From Acidimicrobiaceae bacterium (GTDB lineage: Bacteria; Actinomycetota; Acidimicrobiia; Acidimicrobiales; RAAP-2): DNA of 6,420 nucleotides. Below the pieces are notes generated by a model, which ran no database searches, was not told the DNA's origin, and was given only the letters and a program-made list of their open reading frames with translations. Positions 1 to 4,214 of the stretch are shown one piece after another; positions within the stretch are counted from its first letter, which is position 1; each line of letters begins with the position of its first letter. A program made the position numbers and the translations under genes. The stretch is taken from contig PLSY01000293.1 of NCBI GenBank assembly GCA_003164275.1, positions 1-6,420 of the forward strand, written 5' to 3'.

Positions 1-27
1 AGTAGGACGCCGCCGGGATTTCTCTAG

Positions 28-58
28 ACAAGACCCCCCGCTATGCGGGGGGTCTTGT
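28..58. terminator. Strong hairpin, probable bidirectional terminator
   Basis: A perfect inverted repeat: a 14-bp stem (28-41 with 45-58) with a 3-nt loop TAT, containing a C6/G6 run. It lies 63 nt beyond the stop codon of the leftward TetR gene and at the left edge of the window, where a rightward gene may end. Neither side has a proper T tract; the right arm ends in TCTTGT. Many high-GC actinobacterial terminators lack a U run, so a shared terminator for two converging genes is the simplest reading. Confidence 0.7.
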
Positions 59-121
59 CGCGTCTGGACCCATTCTTCGGAGGAACCAAGGAACTACCGG
101 TACTGATGGGCAGCCCGGAAC

Positions 122-826
122 TCAGGACTCCGGCTCTGATGCTGCCATCGCCACTGACCGGATTACTCGCTGAACGGCTCTATTGAACTGGGGTGCTTTC
201 GGATCATCCAGCCCAGCGGCACTCTTGGCGACCGGACCGAACACGCGCCAGGCAGTTGCGACCATGGCCGCTATGCCGGCAGCTATTCGAGCTTCGTCGT
301 CGGACATTTGCTCATTTCGTGCGAGCGCGTCGCGCTTGAAGATAGCGGCCAGGCTCTCGAGGCTGCTCGCCGGCCCAAAAATCTGGGCCGGTTCGGACGA
401 GTCGAGCGCTGCCCAAGCCATGAGTCTCACGTCGGCTTCATCACCGGCTCCGAGAAGAATCTCGAGTGCATCAGGGAGTTCGTTGACCTGATCGAATCTG
501 GAGGCGGCATCGAGGGCTGCCCGTCTGTAGACCTCTGCTACGAGTTGCTCCTTCGTTCCGAGGTAGAGATAGACCAGCCCGTTGTTGACCGCTGCCTCCC
601 TGGCGATCTCCCTCAGCGAGACGCCAGATGGTCCTCGGTCCGCGATCAGTGTCCTGGCCGCCTGGAGAATGGCCTCGACAACCTGTCGGCGGCCGCTTGG
701 GCTCTCGTGTGCCGGATCGACCTGGGGTTCGCCTGGTGCTTTGAGCTGGAGGTCGGGACTCATCCGAGGTGGTGCCTCACTGGGGTGTGGATGCTCCGCC
801 GGTTGTGTCAGCTCGGCCCGTTCCAT
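122..826 (-). CDS. TetR/AcrR-family transcriptional regulator
   Basis: A 234-residue ligand-responsive DNA-binding repressor. The N-terminal TetR DNA-binding domain spans about residues 46-92: helix 1 at RRQVVEAILQAARTLIADRG, then the helix-turn-helix SLREIAREAAVNNGLVYLYL, then the usual TKEQLV turn into helix 4. The rest (about 93-234) is the helical ligand-binding and dimerisation part, which is too variable to name a ligand. It is divergent from the oxygenase operon across 190 bp holding a perfect palindrome, so it most likely represses that operon and itself. The chosen ATG gives an unusual Pro/Glu-rich tail of about 45 residues before the domain; an internal ATG (residue 22, codon 761-763) would shorten it. 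Neither start has a clear ribosome binding site. A TAACCT box 6 nt before the first ATG fits a leaderless message. Family assignment is firm; target and ligand are inferred. Confidence 0.93.
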   Translation of the reverse strand: MERAELTQPAEHPHPSEAPPRMSPDLQLKAPGEPQVDPAHESPSGRRQVVEAILQAARTLIADRGPSGVSLREIAREAAVNNGLVYLYLGTKEQLVAEVYRRAALDAASRFDQVNELPDALEILLGAGDEADVRLMAWAALDSSEPAQIFGPASSLESLAAIFKRDALARNEQMSDDEARIAAGIAAMVATAWRVFGPVAKSAAGLDDPKAPQFNRAVQRVIRSVAMAASEPES

Positions 827-832
827 GCCAAG

Positions 833-838
833 AGGTTA
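833..838 (-). promoter_or_regulatory. Candidate -10 box of leaderless tetR-type gene
   Basis: On the minus strand TAACCT (a TANNNT-type -10 element) ends exactly 6 nt before the ATG at 826, which would place transcription initiation at or next to the start codon. No convincing -35 is seen at 16-18 nt. The box is embedded in the operator-like half-site GTTAGTCG (835-842), so binding there would block this promoter. The reading is by eye and tentative. Confidence 0.35.
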
Positions 839-842
839 GTCG
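835..842. promoter_or_regulatory. Operator half-site in front of the TetR gene
   Basis: GTTAGTCG repeats exactly the first eight bases (931-938) of the palindrome 96 bp to the right, but its second arm is degenerate here (GGGTTGGG follows). It lies 9-16 bp upstream of the regulator's start codon. This position suits weak autoregulation by the same TetR protein. An 8-base match can arise by chance, so the support comes mainly from its position. Confidence 0.4.
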
Positions 843-901
843 GGTTGGGTGAAGTTATCCCTGGTCGATGTATGTGCAAGGGGCTCGAACAACGCTCTTC
901 C

Positions 902-930
902 TTGACGCGTTCCTGGATGCCATCTATGAA
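902..930 (+). promoter_or_regulatory. Predicted promoter of the oxygenase operon
   Basis: A -35 element TTGACG (902-907) is followed by a 17-bp spacer and a -10 element TATGAA (925-930), a good match to the primary sigma-factor consensus. The predicted start point, around 936-938, falls inside the palindrome at 930-949, and the leader would be about 80 nt. This arrangement is the classical one for a TetR repressor blocking initiation. Confidence 0.55.
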
Positions 931-949
931 GTTAGTCGCGCGACTAACT
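930..949. promoter_or_regulatory. 20-bp perfect palindrome, predicted TetR operator
   Basis: Each 10-base arm is AGTTAGTCGC read inward from opposite strands, with no mismatch and no spacer, centred between 939 and 940. Its length and symmetry fit the dimeric binding sites of TetR-family repressors. It overlaps the last base of the predicted -10 box and the predicted start point of the rightward promoter, and lies in the divergent region next to a TetR gene. Binding itself is inferred. Confidence 0.75.
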
Positions 950-1016
950 AAGTTGGTGGCTATCCAGAGAGATTCGTATCGGGAGAGCCGTCGCAACTGA
1001 AGCTGGGGGGAAAGCC

Positions 1017-2417
1017 ATGGTGCTAGAGCGGACCGAAAGCGAAGCTGAGATCCGACGTCGGGGTGGGCGTACCGGTCACTCACCGCAGGATCACCTGGAC
1101 AAGGACTCTCGTCCCGTTCCCGAGGTCATGAGATGGCAATCGCTCGATCCCACGCTCGGCAGCGAAGACGTTGCTCGCCACAAGTACGTCACCTCGGAGT
1201 TCCATGAGGTGGAGATGACGAATCTGTGGAGCCGGGTGTGGCAGATGGCCTGTCATCAAGACGAGGTTCCGGCCGTCGGTGATAGCACGGTGTACGAGAT
1301 CGGGGATTGGTCCATCATCGTGGTGCGAACCTCAGGGGATACCTTCAAGGCTTTCCACAACTCGTGTCTGCACCGAGGAACAAAGCTGTGTTCAAAGGCC
1401 GGTAACTATCGTGAGTTCCGCTGTCCGTTCCATGCATGGACCTGGCACATCGACGGAACGCTGAAGAACATCCCCTCGAGATGGGACTTTCCCCAGCTGG
1501 ACGGCGAAGACGTGTCCTTGTCGGAGGTGCAGGTCGACACCTGGGGCGGCTTCGTCTTCGTCAACTTCGATCCGACGGCGCCCTCGCTGGCCGAGCATCT
1601 AGGCGGCCTCCCGAGCCACTATGACCGCTGGCCCCTCGAGGATCGCCAGGCTGTGATGTGGGTCCGAAAAGAGGTCGACTGCAACTGGAAGGCTGGAATC
1701 GAGTCGTTCATCGAGGGGTACCACGTGGTCGGTACCCATCCCCAGACGCTCTCGTTCAACGGGGACGCAGATTCGGCTTACGACACCTACGAGGGGGAGC
1801 CCAACTTCAGCCGGTTCGTATTCCCGGCCTTCGTCCCGGGTTACCACGTGGACTACGACATCACCGAACAGGAGATCGCAGACGAGGTCTTCGAAACAGG
1901 ACTGGCCGCAGCAGATGGGGGACCCGTCCAGGTACCAGAGGGGGAGCAGGCGAGGGCCGTACTGGCTGAACGACTGCGTGAAGTGCTCGGAACGACGGCG
2001 GCCATCGACTTCGATGCCCTGTCGGACTCGGAGATCGTCGATGGGATTCAGTACTACCTGTTCCCCAACCTCGTGCCCTTCGGCGGGGTCGGCACCTCCC
2101 TCACCTACCGGTTCCGGCCCATCGGCCATGACCCGCAGCGCTGCCTCTTCGAGGTTTATGTGCTCGGGCTGCACCCGAGGCCGCCGGCCGGTACCACTCC
2201 TGCCCTCGAGCCTCGTGACCTCGGTCCCGACGACATGTTCGGGGCCATTCCCGAGTTCGGAATCCTCGGGGAGATCCTCGACCAGGACGTGATCATCATG
2301 GGACTCAACCAGGCCGGCCTTCGGGCATCGCAACGACCGGGGATCACGCTCGGCGTGTACCAGGAATCCCGCATCAGGCACTACCACCGGACACTGGACA
2401 ACTTCGTCGCTTCGTGA
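1017..2417 (+). CDS. Rieske non-haem iron oxygenase, alpha (catalytic) subunit
   Basis: A 466-residue terminal oxygenase that would hydroxylate an organic substrate using O2 and electrons from a [2Fe-2S] ferredoxin. The N-terminal Rieske domain (about 75-185) carries the complete cluster ligands C117-x-H119 and C136-x2-H139. The C-terminal catalytic domain holds the mononuclear iron site: NWKAGIESFIEGYH gives H236, followed by H241, and D424 in the LDQD segment is the likely third ligand. The residue three before H236, which relays electrons between clusters, is Glu (E233) rather than the Asp of naphthalene-dioxygenase-type enzymes. Residues about 280-345 form an extra charged, helical-looking stretch. 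The ATG at 1017 follows a GGGGGGA ribosome binding site 6-7 nt upstream. It is the first gene of the operon behind the palindromic operator. It is complete and in the normal size range for the family. The substrate cannot be predicted; aromatic, terpenoid or quaternary-amine compounds are all possible. Confidence 0.93.
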   Translation: MVLERTESEAEIRRRGGRTGHSPQDHLDKDSRPVPEVMRWQSLDPTLGSEDVARHKYVTSEFHEVEMTNLWSRVWQMACHQDEVPAVGDSTVYEIGDWSIIVVRTSGDTFKAFHNSCLHRGTKLCSKAGNYREFRCPFHAWTWHIDGTLKNIPSRWDFPQLDGEDVSLSEVQVDTWGGFVFVNFDPTAPSLAEHLGGLPSHYDRWPLEDRQAVMWVRKEVDCNWKAGIESFIEGYHVVGTHPQTLSFNGDADSAYDTYEGEPNFSRFVFPAFVPGYHVDYDITEQEIADEVFETGLAAADGGPVQVPEGEQARAVLAERLREVLGTTAAIDFDALSDSEIVDGIQYYLFPNLVPFGGVGTSLTYRFRPIGHDPQRCLFEVYVLGLHPRPPAGTTPALEPRDLGPDDMFGAIPEFGILGEILDQDVIIMGLNQAGLRASQRPGITLGVYQESRIRHYHRTLDNFVAS

Positions 2418-2418
2418 G

Positions 2419-2835
2419 GTGACCCCGCTCCATGGTGGACAGCAACCTAAGACCGGTCTGGCTGGCGGCGGCAGCGTGAGGGTCGAGCCATCTGGTGCGG
2501 TAATCGACGCGCTGCCCGGAGAGACGATCATCGAGGCGGCCCGACGGTCCGGCTTCTTGTGGCCAAGCATCTGCGGTGGCGAGGGCAGCTGCCGCACCTG
2601 TTTCGTCACCGTGCTCGAAGGTGCGAGCGCCCTTTCTCCGGTCGATTCGTTGGAGCAGCGGGGGCTCGATGAGCTGTACCGGTCCCCCCGGAACATCGGG
2701 ATCCTCCGCCTGGCCTGCCAGGCCAGGCCGAACGGTGTAGTCCAGGTGAAGCGCAGAGGCGTCCGGAGGGCAACCACTGCTCCAGACATGTTCGATCCAC
2801 CGACAACCGAAGGGGTACTGCATGACCCGCATTGA
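2419..2835 (+). CDS. [2Fe-2S] ferredoxin, electron donor to the oxygenase
   Basis: A small beta-grasp iron-sulfur protein (138 residues with this start) that probably passes electrons to the Rieske oxygenase encoded immediately upstream. The cluster ligands are C52, C58, C61 and C100, i.e. C-x5-C-x2-C-x38-C inside CGGEGSCRTC. The x5 spacing differs from plant-type ferredoxins (x4) and resembles the adrenodoxin or CGGxGxCGxC types. The GTG at 2419 is one base past the oxygenase stop, suggesting translational coupling, but it has no clear ribosome binding site. A GTG at 2476 (residue 20, just at the first beta strand, VRVEPSG) would give a more typical 119-residue protein and is a serious alternative. 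The 3' end overlaps the next gene by 14 nt. No reductase domain is attached and none is encoded next to it, so the NAD(P)H-dependent reductase must lie elsewhere. Confidence 0.88.
   Translation: MTPLHGGQQPKTGLAGGGSVRVEPSGAVIDALPGETIIEAARRSGFLWPSICGGEGSCRTCFVTVLEGASALSPVDSLEQRGLDELYRSPRNIGILRLACQARPNGVVQVKRRGVRRATTAPDMFDPPTTEGVLHDPH
2708..2728 (+). other. Perfect 9-bp hairpin inside the ferredoxin gene
   Basis: GCCTGGCCT (2708-2716) pairs perfectly with AGGCCAGGC (2720-2728) around a GCC loop. It covers the codons around the fourth cysteine ligand (LACQAR). The GC-rich composition makes coincidental hairpins likely. If formed in the mRNA it could slow ribosomes or set a processing point between the oxygenase-ferredoxin part and the NTF2-like part. 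Confidence 0.3.
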
Positions 2836-3292
2836 CGAGCTCGCCGATCGCAGCGAGCTGGCAGAACTGGCTTTCCGCTATGCCTCGGCGGTCGACGCTC
2901 GCGACCGTGAGGCGTTCCTCGCCGTGTTCCACCCTGAGGGCCGCCTGAGCACCTTCGCCCCCGGCGCCGAGGAGCCCTTTGCCGTTCAGGCCGGACACGA
3001 GGAGTTGGCCTGGATCCCCGTCGCCATGAGTGAACGGTTCGACGCCACCATGCACGTGATGACCAACCACCTGGTCGAGATTGCCGGGGACGAGGCCAAC
3101 GGTTCGGTCTACTGCTCGGCCCGTCACCTGATCGTGAACCCCATGGGGGGCATGGATCTCATGGTCCTCATCCGCTACGAGGACCTGTACCGCCGCAACG
3201 AAGGTCGGTGGAGGATCCTGGACCGCGAGATCCATTTCCTCTGGACCGAGACGTACTCGACCCTGAGCGCTGAGCAGTCGGTGATGGCATGA
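2822..3292 (+). CDS. SnoaL/NTF2-like protein 1 (SnoaL_4 type)
   Basis: A 156-residue protein with the cone-shaped alpha+beta NTF2-like fold: helical start ELAELAFRYASAVDARDREAFLAVF, then beta strands ending in GRWRILDREIHFLW. Related proteins include scytalone dehydratase, SnoaL cyclases and the beta subunits of ring-hydroxylating dioxygenases. Candidate active-site residues in the pocket are Y20, D25, H78 and H102; the two His are spaced much as the catalytic pair of scytalone dehydratase, which suggests an active dehydratase or isomerase. The ATG at 2822 has a strong ribosome binding site, GAAGGGG, 6 nt upstream inside the ferredoxin gene. The last base pairs form an ATGA overlap with the next, paralogous gene. 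It may process the hydroxylated product or act as a small oxygenase partner. The fold is confident, the reaction is not known. Confidence 0.85.
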   Translation: MTRIDELADRSELAELAFRYASAVDARDREAFLAVFHPEGRLSTFAPGAEEPFAVQAGHEELAWIPVAMSERFDATMHVMTNHLVEIAGDEANGSVYCSARHLIVNPMGGMDLMVLIRYEDLYRRNEGRWRILDREIHFLWTETYSTLSAEQSVMA

Positions 3293-3762
3293 ATCCGACC
3301 GAGACAAGTGACCACATCGAGATCACCGGCCTTCTCGCCCGCTACGCATGGGCCATTGACGGGAGACAGCCCGATCTCTTCGCCAAAGTGTTCACCGTCG
3401 ACATCGATGCCGACTACGGGCCCTTCGGATCGTTTAGCGACTTGGACACCCTGTCCACCCGCTTCGACGAGTACCACGCCCAGTTCGCCACCACCCAGCA
3501 CCTCATCTCTAACGCCTTTATTGAGCTGGATGGCGACACGGCCACGTGCCGGTCGTACTTCCAGGCAACCATGGTCTACGTCGAGGCTCCAGGCGCTGAG
3601 GTGGACATGCGGAGCTTCCGCGGGGGCGGGTACTACGAGGACGAGCTTGTCCGGATGCCCGAAGGCTGGCGGATTGCCAAACGGGCATGTGTCGGAGCGT
3701 GGTTCAAGCCCGCTCCCGAGTTGGTGTACCCGAGCGTCGAGGGCCTGGCCAGCTCCGACTGA
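3289..3762 (+). CDS. SnoaL/NTF2-like protein 2, diverged paralogue
   Basis: A 157-residue protein colinear with the preceding one: LLARYAWAIDGRQPDLFAKVF matches its first helix, TTQHLISNAFIELDGD the middle strand, and EGWRIAKRACVGAWF the last strand. Aligned by eye, Y19, D24 and H71 correspond to Y20, D25 and H78 of protein 1, but the position of H102 is occupied by M95, so the active site has changed. The start overlaps the previous stop (ATGA), with GGTGAT just upstream as a possible close ribosome binding site, so the two should be made in similar amounts. Options are a heteromeric complex with protein 1, a separate step in the pathway, or a non-catalytic binding partner. It is the last gene of the operon; two hairpins follow within 150 nt. 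Confidence 0.84.
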   Translation: MNPTETSDHIEITGLLARYAWAIDGRQPDLFAKVFTVDIDADYGPFGSFSDLDTLSTRFDEYHAQFATTQHLISNAFIELDGDTATCRSYFQATMVYVEAPGAEVDMRSFRGGGYYEDELVRMPEGWRIAKRACVGAWFKPAPELVYPSVEGLASSD

Positions 3763-3811
3763 GGCCGGGCATACGACCCTCGGCCATCTGAACGGGCAGC
3801 ACCAAGAAGGG

Positions 3812-3834
3812 TGACGGTCGCCAGGCGATCGTCA
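3812..3834 (+). terminator. Hairpin after the oxygenase operon
   Basis: TGACGGTCGC (3812-3821) pairs with GCGATCGTCA (3825-3834) over 10 bp with one G-T wobble and a CAG loop. It begins 50 nt after the last stop codon of the operon. There is no T tract, so it is either a U-less terminator or an mRNA end-protecting hairpin. Confidence 0.45.
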
Positions 3835-3891
3835 TGACGAAATGCCATGGGACCGGCAAGGATGCCGACGTAGGTTCTCGAATTACAAGAG

Positions 3892-3917
3892 GTCCCTCAG
3901 ACCGCTGAGGTGACTTT
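3892..3917 (+). terminator. Second hairpin followed by a short T run
   Basis: CCTCAG (3895-3900) pairs with CTGAGG (3905-3910) around ACCG. The stem is extended by GTC (3892-3894) with GAC (3912-3914) if T3911 is bulged. TTT (3915-3917) follows directly. It looks like a back-up terminator for the same operon. Confidence 0.4.
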
Positions 3918-4202
3918 CGACTCCAACTTCGGGCGAGATGGACGACCGACGACCCCTTTGGCCAGGGGGGTTGGAGTGAACACGGCGCGGCCCTCGTTGT
4001 CCGATATCGAACGCGCATCACGCCAGGACCAGCCTCCATGGTTAGCTGCGGGGACGAGGACGGAGGTCGGGATGCAAACAACAAGGTGAATGAGGGTGCA
4101 CTGGCCGAGGAGGCTGGACCCAATCCGAAGGCATCCGACTACGAGACTGCCCACAGGGGATCTGCATCCCGTGATGACCCTGGTAGTTGGACTCCCTGCC
4201 GG

Positions 4203-4208
4203 TAGACT
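4203..4208 (+). promoter_or_regulatory. Candidate -10 box for a leaderless transcript
   Basis: TAGACT matches the TANNNT -10 pattern and ends 6 nt before the ATG at 4215, so the start codon would be the first transcribed triplet. No ribosome binding site precedes this ATG, which agrees with leaderless expression, common in actinobacteria. The -35 region is weak. The same 6-nt geometry occurs before the TetR gene. Confidence 0.45.
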
Positions 4209-4214
4209 GTCTCA

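Larger units (their letters stand above)
3763..4214. other. 452-bp intergenic region without a convincing gene
   Basis: The left part carries the two hairpins that probably end the oxygenase operon. No tRNA-like cloverleaf and no ORF with a good ribosome binding site and typical high-GC third positions was found. The longest plus-strand candidate is a 55-codon ORF, 4038-4205, in the same frame as the following gene but closed by TAG; its third-position GC is only about 59 percent, well below the neighbours. The right edge contains the TAGACT box of the downstream gene. A long 5' regulatory region or a small RNA cannot be excluded. Confidence 0.6.

Noticed and set aside
308..1000. Plus-strand ORF of 230 codons opposite the TetR gene
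   Set aside because: The minus frame has a clear TetR helix-turn-helix; this ORF also runs through the palindrome and promoter region and has no domain.
1599..2789. Minus-strand ORF of 396 codons opposite oxygenase and ferredoxin
   Set aside because: It spans the end of one well-identified gene and most of another, has no recognisable domain, and long antisense ORFs are expected at this GC content.
2822..3762. Calling the NTF2-like pair true ring-hydroxylating dioxygenase beta subunits
   Set aside because: The fold is shared, but both are shorter and closer in style to SnoaL_4 proteins; beta-subunit role is kept only as a hypothesis.
3834..3908. 24-codon ORF after the oxygenase operon
   Set aside because: It starts at the edge of a terminator-like hairpin, has no ribosome binding site, and ends inside the second hairpin.
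4157..4170. Small inverted repeat GGGAT-CTGC-ATCCC
   Set aside because: A 5-bp stem is too short to distinguish from chance in GC-rich DNA, and it is not at a regulatory distance that explains anything.
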